This document shows positions 1 through 9,000 of a DNA stretch of 64,000 nucleotides, piece after piece. The notes below the pieces were generated by a model, which saw only the letters and a list, made by a program, of their open reading frames with translations, did no database searches and was not told the origin of the DNA. A program made the position numbers and the translations under genes. Position 1 is the first letter of the stretch. Every line of letters starts with the position of its first letter. This stretch comes from Streptomyces globisporus (GTDB lineage Bacteria; Actinomycetota; Actinomycetes; Streptomycetales; Streptomycetaceae). Location: NCBI GenBank assembly GCA_014649555.1, contig BMTG01000001.1, positions 744,001 through 808,000 of the forward strand, written 5' to 3'.

Positions 1-779
1 TCGGTGTGCCGGTCCATGCGGACGGCGAGCGTCTTGATGCCGCGCAGCACGAGCCAGGCGTCGAAGGGACCGGCGACCGCGCCCATGGCGTTCTGGTGGA
101 AGGCCAGTTCCTCGGCGAGCTCCGGGTCGCTGACGACGAGCGCGCCGCCGACGACGTCGGAGTGGCCGCCCATGTACTTGGTGGTGGAGTGCACGATGAC
201 GTCCGCGCCGAGCGCCAGGGGCTGCTGAAGGTAGGGCGAGGCGAAGGTGTTGTCGACGACGAGGCGGGCCCCGGCCTGGTGCGCGACCTGGGCGACGGCG
301 GCGATGTCGGTGATGCCGAGCAGCGGGTTGGACGGGGTCTCCACCCAGACCGCCTTGGTGCGCGGGGTGATCGCGGCCCGTACGGCGGCCACGTCCGAGG
401 TGTCGGCCACCGAGAACTCCACGCCCCACCGCGCGGCGACCTTCGCGAACAGCCGGAACGTGCCGCCGTAGGCGTCGTTCGGGATGACCACGTGGTCGCC
501 GGGGGTCAGCAGCGTCCGCAGGAGGCAGTCCTCGGCAGCGAGACCGGAGGCGAAGGCGAGACCGCGGCGGCCGCCTTCGAGGGCCGCGAGGTTCTCCTCC
601 AGGGCGGTACGGGTCGGGTTGGCGCTGCGGCTGTACTCGTATCCGCCGCGCAGTCCGCCCACGCCGTCCTGCTTGTACGTGGAGACCTGGTAGATCGGCG
701 GAACCACCGCGCCGGTGAGGGGGTCGGCGGTGTTCCCCGCGTGGATGGCGAGGGTTTCGAAGCTGTGCTGGTCGCTCAT
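1..779 (-). CDS. metB: cystathionine gamma-synthase, 3' end outside window
   Basis: PLP-dependent trans-sulfuration enzyme that joins an activated homoserine ester with cysteine to give cystathionine (methionine synthesis, cytoplasm). About 259 codons are present from an ATG at 779. The N-terminus reads MSDQHSFETLAIHAGN. The family PLP-binding lysine lies in the visible stretch VHSTTKYMGGHSDV, and the PSNPLL and VDNTFASPY motifs of the Cys/Met metabolism PLP family are also present. Enzymes of this family run to about 380-390 residues, so roughly a third, the C-terminal domain, continues beyond base 1. It is divergent from the gene at 847 with a short shared promoter region. A cystathionine gamma-lyase is the main alternative, because the two subfamilies share all these motifs. 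Confidence 0.9.
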   Translation of the reverse strand, partial: MSDQHSFETLAIHAGNTADPLTGAVVPPIYQVSTYKQDGVGGLRGGYEYSRSANPTRTALEENLAALEGGRRGLAFASGLAAEDCLLRTLLTPGDHVVIPNDAYGGTFRLFAKVAARWGVEFSVADTSDVAAVRAAITPRTKAVWVETPSNPLLGITDIAAVAQVAHQAGARLVVDNTFASPYLQQPLALGADVIVHSTTKYMGGHSDVVGGALVVSDPELAEELAFHQNAMGAVAGPFDAWLVLRGIKTLAVRMDRHT

Positions 780-846
780 GAGGCCCGAGCGTAGTTCCTG
801 GCGGAGGCCCTTACCGGCCACTCGCCGCTCCGGTGACAATGGAGCC

Positions 847-1950
847 ATGGAGATTCTGTTGTTCCTGCTCGCGATGTGCATGCTCGCGGCGGTCATCGGC
901 CCCTGGTTGATGCGCCGCCGGGGCGGTATCCGCCAGGTCGCCCCCGGGTCGCCGGACGCCGCCGACCCGGACACCTACGGCTTCGCCCGCCAGGAGGAGC
1001 TGGACGTCCGGATGCCGGGCCCCGACCAGGACCTCCTGGACGTGCTCGACGTCGTCCAGGGCACCCAGCAGTGGCAGGCGGCCTCCCAGCTGCTGGCCGG
1101 GACGCCCAAGGAGGGCGAGGTGCGCTGGCAGCGGATCCAGGCCTTCGCGGGCGCGGCCTCGCTGGAGCTGGCGCAGCAGCCGGGCAAGGGCGGCTCGTGG
1201 CTGCGGGCCTGGCGCGCGGAGTCCCCGAAGGACGCGGGCGGTGCGGCGGTGCACGCGGAGTTCCTGGTGCAGCAGGCGTGGCGCTCCTCGGCGGCGGGCA
1301 GCGACGACTTCCGGATCATCCTGGAGGAGGCCCGTACGGTCTGCGGCGAGGCGGCCCTGCTCGCGCCGGGCGACCCCGTGCCGTACATCGTGGAGCTGGC
1401 GGTGGCCCGGGGCCTGGGCTACACCCCCGAGCAGTTCGACCAGCTGTGGGCGAAGATCATCGACCGGGCCCCGGCGCACCTGGGCGCGCACATCGCGGCG
1501 CTGCACTTCCACTCCGAGCGGTGGCACGGTTCGCGCAAGGACGCCGAGGCCTTCGCCACGGCCGCCGCCGCCCGCGCCCCGCAAGGTTCGCTGCTGGCGG
1601 CGCTGCCGCTGTTCGCGGTGTACGAGCACCTGCCGGAGGTCAACCTGGTGCAGGGCTTCTACCGCAGCCAGGTGGTGACCAAGGCGGTCGAGGGCGCGAT
1701 GTTCGCGGTGCACGCGGCACGCCAGGACGACCCGATGCTCGCCCACGTCCGTCACCTCCTGGTGCTGTTCCTGGTGCACATGGAGCGCTGGTCGGAGGCG
1801 ATGCACCAGCTGGTCCGGATCGACGGCCACGTGGGCGCGCTGCCGTGGACGGCGGAGCCGGACCCGGCGGCGCAGTACACGGTCTACCGGGCGCTGGCGG
1901 TCGCGGGGTACGAGGCGAACGGCGGCAGCCCGGCGACGCTGCCGCACTGA
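847..1950 (+). CDS. membrane-anchored conserved protein of unknown function
   Basis: A protein of 367 residues. Residues 1-22 form a hydrophobic helix (MEILLFLLAMCMLAAVIGPW) followed by an arginine-rich MRRRGG stop, so it is probably anchored with the bulk in the cytoplasm. The rest is alpha-helical and alanine-rich, with TPR-like helix spacing (for example around ALLAPGDPVPYIVELAVARG), but no repeat is clear enough to name. I chose the ATG at 847 because it begins directly at the membrane helix. The metB-unknown-msrA order is the one I recall from other Streptomyces, so the gene looks ancestral. Its function is not recognised. Confidence 0.8.
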   Translation: MEILLFLLAMCMLAAVIGPWLMRRRGGIRQVAPGSPDAADPDTYGFARQEELDVRMPGPDQDLLDVLDVVQGTQQWQAASQLLAGTPKEGEVRWQRIQAFAGAASLELAQQPGKGGSWLRAWRAESPKDAGGAAVHAEFLVQQAWRSSAAGSDDFRIILEEARTVCGEAALLAPGDPVPYIVELAVARGLGYTPEQFDQLWAKIIDRAPAHLGAHIAALHFHSERWHGSRKDAEAFATAAAARAPQGSLLAALPLFAVYEHLPEVNLVQGFYRSQVVTKAVEGAMFAVHAARQDDPMLAHVRHLLVLFLVHMERWSEAMHQLVRIDGHVGALPWTAEPDPAAQYTVYRALAVAGYEANGGSPATLPH

Positions 1951-1963
1951 CCTTCGTACGGCT

Positions 1964-2450
1964 TCATGGTCTGGCGGGGGCGGGAGCGGGGGCCCGCCCG
2001 AGCGTCGTGGTCACCAGCGCACCCACCACGAGCGCCGCGCCCGTCACCGTGACCGCTGTGACGCCGACGCCGTCCGCCACCAGCCCGCCGGCCAGCGCCC
2101 CCGAGTGCGATGGCAGCGTTGAACACCCCGACGAACAGCGAGGAGGCGGCCTCGCGGGCGCCGGGGGCGGCGAGCAGCACCCAGGTCTGCTTGCTCACCG
2201 AGACACCGCCGTAGCCGAGGCCCCAGAGCACCATCAGGGCGGCCGCGAGGGCGGGGGAACCGCCCAGCAACGGCAGCGCGGCGACGGTGAGCGCCAGGAC
2301 CGTGCCGATCACCAGCAGCGTGGTGCGCGGGGAACGGGCCGCCCCGGCCCCGGCGAGGAAGTTCCCGGCCACGCCGGCGATCCCGTACACCAGGAGCAGG
2401 ACGCCGATCATGGCCGCGCCGACGCCGAGGACCTGGCGGGCTGCCCGCTC
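1964..2450 (-). pseudogene. MFS transporter remnant (C-terminal part, frameshifted)
   Basis: Read on the minus strand from about 2450, the sequence encodes typical MFS transmembrane helices (GVLLLVYGIAGVAGNFLAG, then TLLVIGTVLALTVAALPLL). The frame is then lost near 2098-2103 at a run of five G (minus strand). Reading on in the next frame restores a sensible C-terminal helix (ALAGGLVADGVGVTAVTVTG ... VVGALVTTTLG) ending at a TGA at 1964. Nothing upstream of about 2450 encodes the N-terminal helices. The gene is therefore 5'-truncated and also frameshifted. It points away from the LysR remnant that abuts it, the arrangement of a LysR/efflux pair whose middle has been deleted. Confidence 0.75.
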
Positions 2451-2768
2451 ATCGGTGTCTCGGGGGCGGCGCCGGAGTACTGGCGCCTCGCCCAGGCCCC
2501 GGTCGTCACGCCCGGTGGGCGCGCGATCCCGGCGGGGCCCGCGGTGGGAAGCCTGCAGGAGGGCCTCGCCCTGGTACGGGCGGGCCGGGGCGGGATGCTG
2601 CTGTGCGACCCGACGGCCGACTACTACGGCAGCCACGCGGTGACCTTCGTCCCGGTGGCCGGCCTCCCGGAGTCCTCCCTCGCGCTGGTGTGGCACCGGA
2701 ACCACGAGACGGCCCGGACGCGGGGCTTCGCCCGGGCCCTGGCAGACGTGACCGAGGCCACCGGGTGA
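2450..2768 (+). pseudogene. LysR-type regulator remnant (C-terminal effector domain only)
   Basis: About 105 codons on the plus strand resemble the last part of a LysR substrate-binding domain: VGSLQEGLALVRAGRGGMLL, then VPVAGLPESSLALVWHRNHE, ending in a normal TGA at 2766-2768. The helix-turn-helix domain and first effector subdomain (about 190 residues) are missing. The reading frame stays open further upstream, but that sequence is the antisense of the MFS remnant and has no LysR character. The junction lies near 2450. A functional product is unlikely. Confidence 0.7.
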
Positions 2769-2843
2769 GTGGCGGGCCCCGGAATCCCGGCGGCCGCTCC
2801 CTTGTTGTAGGTACCGAACACCGACCCCCCGGAGGAGCCCCGC

Positions 2844-3509
2844 ATGTTCCTGAACCACCGCACCCCCGTGCTCCCCACCCCGGAGCAGGCCCTGCGCGGC
2901 CGCCCCGTCCCCGAATTCACCGTCCCCTCACGCCACACGGTCCTCGGCAACCCGCTGGTGGGCCCGTACCCGGAGGGCCTGGAGGTGGCGGACTTCGCGC
3001 TGGGCTGCTTCTGGGGTGCGGAGCGGAAGTTCTGGCAGACGGAGGGCGTGTGGACGACGCTGGTCGGCTACCAGGGCGGCTACACGGGGAACCCCACGTA
3101 CGAGGAGGCCTGCTCGGGCCTGACCGGCCACACGGAGGCGGTACGCGTCGTCTTCGACCCGGCCGTCGTCACGTACGAGGAACTGCTGAAGCTGTTCTGG
3201 GAGTCGCACAACCCGACCCAGGGCTTCCGCCAGGGCAACGACGTGGGGACCCAGTACCGCTCCGCGGTCTACACCCACTCCCCCGCCCAGGCAGCGGCCG
3301 CCGACGCCTCCCGTGAGGCGTACCAGAAGGTCCTGACGGCCTCGGGCCACAAGGAGATCACCACGGAGATCCTCCCGGCCGAGGGCCGCCCGTTCTGGCC
3401 GGCGGAGGCGTACCACCAGCAGTACCTGGACAAGAACCCGGGCGGCTACTGCGGTATCGGCGGCACGGGCGTCTCCTGCCCGATCGGCGTGGCCCCGGCC
3501 GAGGGCTGA
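2844..3509 (+). CDS. msrA: peptide-methionine (S)-S-oxide reductase MsrA
   Basis: Repairs methionine-S-sulfoxide in proteins using thiol reductants; cytosolic. The 221-residue product carries the catalytic [10 protein letters not shown] motif near residue 55, the [18 protein letters not shown] and [12 protein letters not shown] blocks, and the [13 protein letters not shown]-terminal motif that holds a resolving cysteine region. Length and motif order are those of a complete MsrA. A GGAGGAG ribosome site precedes the ATG at 2844 with normal spacing. The N-terminal 40 residues before the core domain are typical of actinobacterial MsrA. It ends 21 bases before the convergent TetR gene. Confidence 0.96.
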   Translation: MFLNHRTPVLPTPEQALRGRPVPEFTVPSRHTVLGNPLVGPYPEGLEVADFALGCFWGAERKFWQTEGVWTTLVGYQGGYTGNPTYEEACSGLTGHTEAVRVVFDPAVVTYEELLKLFWESHNPTQGFRQGNDVGTQYRSAVYTHSPAQAAAADASREAYQKVLTASGHKEITTEILPAEGRPFWPAEAYHQQYLDKNPGGYCGIGGTGVSCPIGVAPAEG

Positions 3510-3530
3510 GCCGGACCGGCGGCCCGGGTC

Positions 3531-4256
3531 CTACGACTCCCCCTGGCCGAACCCCTCGCCCTGCCCGAGCATCGCCGGAAGCAGCCGCCGCAGCAGCCGT
3601 ACGAACTGGGCGTCCCGGTCGGCCGGGGGCGGGGCGTCCGCCGTCGTGAGGGCGGCGAGCAGGTGCGGGTGGCGGCCCTCGGCGGCGACCGCGGCCAGGT
3701 GGGCCGCCCGGGCGGCCGGGTCGCCGGAGGACGACGTCGCGGTGGACTCGCGGCGGGCGAAGAGGACGGCCAGGGCGCCGAGCAGTCCGATGGCCTCCAG
3801 CTTCTGCCCGGCGGTGCCGGGCGCGGGGGACAGGATCCCGAGCGCGTGGTCGAGGTAGTCGATCGCGTGCGGGCCCAGAACCTCGCCGCGCCGGTCGTTC
3901 AGATCGGCCAGCCACGGGTGCCGGACGTGCGCGGCCTTGGACTGGCGGGCCAGGCCGACGAGGTCGTCCAGCCAGTCACCGGCAGGAGCGACGGAGAGGT
4001 CCAGCTCGCCCGCGACCGCGTCCGCCATCAGGTCCAGCAGTTCGTCCCGGCTCCCCACGTAGCGGTAGAGCGAGGCGGGCCCCGTACCCAGCCGTTGCGC
4101 GAGCGCGCGCATCGACACGGCCGCCAGGCCTTCCGCATCGGCGAGGGCGAGAGCGGCCGTCGTGATCTGGGCGCGGCTCCGCTCGGGTGCGGGTCCACGC
4201 GCGCCCCGTTCGGGGCGTGACCAGACGGTCGTCGGCCGGGTCGCACGATCGGCCAC
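3531..4256 (-). CDS. TetR/AcrR family repressor (TetR_C-type)
   Basis: DNA-binding repressor of 241 residues. The helix-turn-helix is at about residues 30-75 ([20 protein letters not shown], then [20 protein letters not shown]), followed by a TetR_C-like ligand domain. The first 25 residues are basic and probably disordered. It is divergent from the alpha/beta hydrolase at 4363, and a strong inverted repeat lies between the two starts. The simplest reading is that it represses itself and the hydrolase and is released by a substrate of the hydrolase. The ligand is unknown. Confidence 0.88.
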   Translation of the reverse strand: MADRATRPTTVWSRPERGARGPAPERSRAQITTAALALADAEGLAAVSMRALAQRLGTGPASLYRYVGSRDELLDLMADAVAGELDLSVAPAGDWLDDLVGLARQSKAAHVRHPWLADLNDRRGEVLGPHAIDYLDHALGILSPAPGTAGQKLEAIGLLGALAVLFARRESTATSSSGDPAARAAHLAAVAAEGRHPHLLAALTTADAPPPADRDAQFVRLLRRLLPAMLGQGEGFGQGES

Positions 4257-4312
4257 GGGCCGCCACCTCCCCTTCAGGTCCCCGTCCGGGAGTCCGGAGC
4301 AAGCTGTAGTCT

Positions 4313-4339
4313 AATACCGCGAACACCGTTCGCAGTATT
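4313..4339. promoter_or_regulatory. TetR operator in the divergent promoter
   Basis: A 27-bp near-perfect inverted repeat: left arm AATAC-c-GCGAAC, spacer ACC, right arm GTTCGC-a-GTATT. The arms differ only at the central c/a pair. It lies about 57 bases from the TetR start and 24 bases from the hydrolase ATG, where it would block both promoters. Size and symmetry fit a TetR dimer site. Confidence 0.75.
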
Positions 4340-4362
4340 TTCGTCCAACGGAGGAGCTCGCC

Positions 4363-5277
4363 ATGACCTGGACCGAACGTCGCTTCGCCCGCAACGGCGC
4401 CGTCGAGCTCGCCCACGACCGGCTCCAGGAGGGCGCGGACGGCGAGCCGCTGCTCCTGGTGATGGGGCTTGCGGTCTCCCGGCACTGGTGGCCCGAGCAG
4501 TTGTGTGCGGCCTTCGCCGACGCCGGGTTCGCCGTCGCCCGTTACGACCAGCGGGACGCCGGCGAGTCCACCCGGCTGCCGAAGCCCGTAAACCGGGGCA
4601 ACCCCTTCGCCGCACTGGCCGCCGGCCGCGGTGCGGCCTACACCGCCGAGGACATGGCCGACGACGCGGCCGCCGTCCTGGACGCGCTCGGCTGGGAGTC
4701 GGCGCACCTCTTCGGGCACTCGCTGGGCGGGGTGGTGGCCCAGCGCGTGGCCCTGCGCCACCCGGACCGGGTGCGCACGCTCACCTCCTCCGCCGCGCTG
4801 CCCAGCGATGTCGGCGGACTGGGCGCCCTCCGCCATCTGCGGCTCGGCACGCTGGCCAAGTTCGCCCGCATCAAGCCCGCCCAGGACCGGGAGGGACGGA
4901 TCGCGGCGGGACTGGCGGTGGCGCGGATCTGCGCCTCGCCCGGCTATCCGTTCGACGAGACGGAGGCCCTGGAACGGATCACCGCCGACGTGGACACCGG
5001 CATCGCCGACCCGGACGCCCAGTCCCGCCAGATCGGTGCGGCCTGGCACGGCCCGTCCCTCGCCGAACTGCGCGCCCCCGCGCTGGTGTTGCACGGCACG
5101 GACGACCCGCTGCTCAAGCCTTCCGCGGGGCGCGCCACCGCCGCGGCGATCCGCGACGCCCGGCTCGTCCTCCAGCCGGGCGTCGGCCACGACATCCCGC
5201 GCGAGTGGCACACCGAGGTCGCCGCCGAGGTGCGGGCACTCGCGGACCGGGCAGCCCGGGTCGACGGCCGCGCATGA
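4363..5277 (+). CDS. alpha/beta-fold hydrolase
   Basis: A 304-residue single-domain alpha/beta hydrolase. The nucleophile elbow is GHSLGG (about residues 119-124), the oxyanion region is LLLVMGLAVSRHWW, an acid is in VLHGTDDPLL, and the catalytic histidine is in GVGHDIP near the C-terminus, so the triad looks complete. It resembles the 3-oxoadipate enol-lactonase/esterase group, but the substrate cannot be read from sequence. A GGAGGAG ribosome site lies close before the ATG. Control by the divergent TetR gene is likely, given the operator upstream. Confidence 0.9.
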   Translation: MTWTERRFARNGAVELAHDRLQEGADGEPLLLVMGLAVSRHWWPEQLCAAFADAGFAVARYDQRDAGESTRLPKPVNRGNPFAALAAGRGAAYTAEDMADDAAAVLDALGWESAHLFGHSLGGVVAQRVALRHPDRVRTLTSSAALPSDVGGLGALRHLRLGTLAKFARIKPAQDREGRIAAGLAVARICASPGYPFDETEALERITADVDTGIADPDAQSRQIGAAWHGPSLAELRAPALVLHGTDDPLLKPSAGRATAAAIRDARLVLQPGVGHDIPREWHTEVAAEVRALADRAARVDGRA

Positions 5278-5323
5278 CGGCCACCCCCGGTCGCAGCACA
5301 GGCAGCACGGCGCCGCCCGTCGC

Positions 5324-5752
5324 TCAGGCCGCCAGCAGCACGCCGCCCATCGGGCCCGCCGGGCCGGTCGTCCGTACCGGCCGGTGCCCGCCCGTTGTCC
5401 CCAGCGACCGGGTCCGGGTGCGGGCCGCCGTGAGGCTCACCAGCCGCTCCCCCGCCAGCGCCAGGACGTCGGCGAGGCTCAGGCCGAGCGCCTGGGCCGC
5501 AGCGGCCAGCACCTCCGAGGAGGCCTCCTTGCGGCCGCGCTCCACCTCGGAGAGGTACGCCATGGAGATCCGGGACGCCTCGGACACGTCCTTCAACGTC
5601 CTTCCCTGCGCCCGGCGTTCGCGGCGCAGCACCTCCCCGACGAGGTCGCGCCAGAGCGGCTCCCGGGGCAGGCCCTGGGGTGCCGGGTCCGCCGCCGTCG
5701 GGAGCGGGCGCAGGGGGATCACGTCGGCCTGGTTCGTCGCTCGGATGGTCAC
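5324..5752 (-). CDS. XRE-family regulator resembling ClgR/PopR
   Basis: A 142-residue protein with one helix-turn-helix at about residues 35-100. The block YLSEVERGRKEASSEVLAAA is the hallmark of the ClgR/PopR group of actinobacterial regulators, which activate Clp protease and chaperone genes. The N-terminal 30 and C-terminal 40 residues are low-complexity. ClgR itself is degraded through a C-terminal alanine pair, and this protein ends in LLAA, which could act in the same way (inference). No clp gene is nearby. It is the last recognisable gene before the defence island. Confidence 0.8.
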   Translation of the reverse strand: MTIRATNQADVIPLRPLPTAADPAPQGLPREPLWRDLVGEVLRRERRAQGRTLKDVSEASRISMAYLSEVERGRKEASSEVLAAAAQALGLSLADVLALAGERLVSLTAARTRTRSLGTTGGHRPVRTTGPAGPMGGVLLAA

Positions 5753-5828
5753 CGTCCCAGATTAGGAGCGCGACGCCCCCTCGGCACGGGGTGGGCGTTG
5801 CGCTGCGGGCGGATCTGCTGGTGGCGAA

Positions 5829-5880
5829 GTCGCGTGACAGACGGCCCGCTTCGGGAGCGGCCGTTGTCGTCACGCGCGAC
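5829..5880. repeat. long imperfect inverted repeat at the left edge of the defence island
   Basis: The 287-base gap 5753-6039 holds no supportable gene. Within it, 5829-5880 folds on itself. GTCGCGTGAC at 5829-5838 pairs with GTCACGCGCGAC at 5869-5880 (two extra bases on the right arm). Inside that, ACGGC and CGCT pair with AGCG and GCCGT around a TCGGG loop. It could be a terminator, an mRNA leader hairpin for the operon beginning at 6040, or a boundary relic. No T-tract follows. Confidence 0.5.
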
Positions 5881-6039
5881 AGCGGCTCTCTCTCAAGAAG
5901 GCGGCGATGTTTGAAGCCTCACCAGTCCAGGCAGCCGGTGGCGCTGAGGCCCGGGCTCCCGGCCGCCTCCGTCGTCACTGTGCCTTACAGTCGCATGCGC
6001 CGAGCGGTGACCGCCGGGCAGCAGCGAAGGGCGCAGGGC

Positions 6040-9000
6040 ATGGATATTTTTGGGGCACGTGATCAGCTGGTCGCCGACTACCGCGCGTTCACTTCAGGCT
6101 TCGTCCCGGTACGTGACCCCAGGATCGCGGAGCATGTCCGGCGGGAACTCGACGAGGGCAGTCAGTGGCCCGAGCCGTGGCTGTCACTCAATCCGAACTT
6201 TGCGTCCGGCGGTGCAATCGGCGATCTGACCCTCGAAGGTGTCCTCCACTCGGAGTGCGAGCGCATCTTCCGGGTGAAGGACGTTCCCGAGGATCATGGT
6301 CAACACGCCATCACTCTGCACCGTCACCAGCGGGAGGCCGTCGCTGCGGCCGCCACGGGGAAGAGCTACGTTCTCACTACGGGCACGGGGTCCGGCAAGA
6401 GCATCGGGTACATTCTGCCGATTGTCGACCATGTCCTGCGCCGCAAGGACACCGGGGCGAAGCGGTCCATCAAAGCGCTCATCGTCTACCCCATGAACGC
6501 CTTGGCCAACAGCCAACTCGGCGAACTGACCAAGTTCCTCCGCCATGGCTACCCGGAGGGTGGCGAGCCGGTCACGTTCGCCCGCTACACCGGGCAGGAG
6601 GGCGACGCGGACCGCGAGCGGATCCTCGCTTCCCCGCCGGACATCCTGCTCACCAACTACGTGATGCTCGAGTACCTGCTGACCCGCCCCAGGGAGCGGG
6701 AAAAGTTGGTCAGAGCCGCGCAGGGACTGTCTTTTCTCGTACTCGACGAACTGCATACCTACCGAGGCCGTCAAGGCGCGGACGTCGCCATGCTGGTCCG
6801 CAGGGTGCGCGACGCTTGCGCTGCTCCTGATCTGCAGTGTGTCGGCACCTCCGCGACCATGGTCTCCGGCGGTACTCCGCAGGAGCAGCGAGAGGCTGTG
6901 GCGGAGGTCGCCTCCCGACTCTTCGGCGCCCCTGTCCCTTCCTCCAATGTCATCGGCGAGACGCTGGTCAGGGCCACCACGCCCGCACACGACCGGACCG
7001 CACTGGTCAAGGCGGCGGCGGAGCCGCCGACGTCCGGTCAGTACGAGGCGCTTTCGGTGAACCCGCTCGCTGCCTGGGTGGAGGAGGAATTCGGCCTCGC
7101 CGTGGCGCCCACGGCTCCGGCAGAAGGGAGCCGGCAGGATTTCGTCCGCCGCGCGCCCACCACCGTCCAGGACGCTGCCGACCGACTCGCCTCCGTCACC
7201 GCTCTGGCACCGGACCACTGCGCAAAGGCGATCCGCACCGTGTTGCAGGCCGGCAGCCAAGCGATCGATCCTGTCACCGGGCGCCCTCTGTTCGCCTTCC
7301 GCCTGCACCAGTTCCTCTCCAAGGGCGATACCGTCCACGTCAGCCTGGAACCGGCGGAATCCCGCCACATCACGAGCCAGTACCAGACGGTCGTGCCTGA
7401 GCAGCCCGGCAAGGCGTTGCTTCCCCTGGCGTTCTGCCGTGAATGCGGCCAGGAGTATCTGGTTGTGGCCCGCGAACGGCGTGCAGAGCACGAGGTGTTC
7501 ACCGCCCGCCGCGACAACGACGCGAGCGGCGGCGACCTGGTCGCGGGCTACCTCTATGTCAGTGCGGCGCAGCCGTGGCCCCACGATGTGGCAGTGGCCG
7601 TCCGGGACGGCCGACTCCCCGACTCCTGGATCGACCCGACCGCGAGCGGCGACGCAGCCGTGTTGCCCCGCCGCGCCCCTCACCTGCCCCAGGAGATCTG
7701 GGTCGGCCCTGACGGATCCGTACAGGATCGCGGGCAGGGGCTCTGTGCGGCCTTCATCCCTTCACCGTTCGCCTTCTGCCTGCGCTGCCGCGTCAGCTAC
7801 GAACAGACCAGAGGCAGTGACTTCGCCAAACTGGCCACCTTGTCCGCCGAGGGCCGCAGCTCCGCGGTCTCGGTCATCAGCGCGAGCGTGGTCCGGAGCC
7901 TGCGCGCGGTCGAAGATCCCGGCTTCCCGGACGCGGCACGCAAACTGCTCACCTTCGTCGACAACCGACAGGACGCCAGCCTGCAGGCGGGCCACTTCAA
8001 CGACTTCGTCCAGGTCACTCAGCTCAGAGGCGCCCTCCACCGAGCCGCGGCCCGAGCGGGTTCACTGGAGCACGACGAAGTTCCGCACCGTGTGGCAGAG
8101 GCCCTCGGCCTCGGGCTCAGGGACTTCGCCCAGAACCCTGAGGCCAAGTTCGGCCAGCGCGACGCAGTGCTGCGCACCTTCCGCGACGTGCTCGCCTTTC
8201 GTGTCTTCCGGGATCTGGAACGTGGTTGGCGGATCACCATGCCCAACCTGGAGCAGGTAGGGCTACTGCGCATCGACTACGCGTACCTGCCGGAGATCTC
8301 GGCCGACACCGAGTACTGGAAGGACGTCTGCGCCCCGTTGCGGGAGGCCGAACCACAACTGCGGGAGGAACTGAGCCGCATCGTGCTCGACGAGATGCGG
8401 CGCGGCCTGGCCGTCGACGTCGAGTGGTTCACGGATGAGGGTTTCGAACGGCTGCAGAGCCGCAGCGACCAGCACCTCACCGGCGCGTGGGCGCTGCCCG
8501 AGCGCTCACAGCCCCCGCAGGCCGGCATGGTCTTCGCCCGTCCGGGTCGTCCGGGCCGTCCCCGCTCCGAGCTCAACTTCACCGGGCGCTCGGCGCTCGG
8601 TCGTTACCTGCGGCGTCCGGGGACCTTCCCGTCAGCCGACACGCCCCTCGGGGTGGAGGACGCCCAGCGGGTCATCAGCGACCTGCTCCGTACCCTCAAG
8701 CGGTACGACCTGCTGGCCGAAGTCGTACCGGCCAAGGAGAACGGGGCGCCGGGCTACCGGCTGCGGGCCTCAGCACTCGTGTGGAGACCCGGTGACGGTG
8801 TTTCCGGCGCCTCCGACCCGTTGCGCAGGACCTTCGACCCGGAGGCGGGTGCCCGGGTCAATGGTTTCTTCCGAAACCTCTACGGCGCCGTGGCCGGGGA
8901 ACTGCGGGGCCTCCACGCCGCCGAGCACACCGCTCAGGTCCGTGCCGAGGTCCGCCAGGACCGGGAGCAGGCGTTCCGCGACGGATCCCTCCCCCTGCTC

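Noticed and set aside
1884-2858. Intact 324-codon minus-strand gene across the 1.9-2.9 kb region
   Set aside because: The frame joins antisense LysR sequence, MFS helices and out-of-frame sequence; it is a chance open frame across two remnants.
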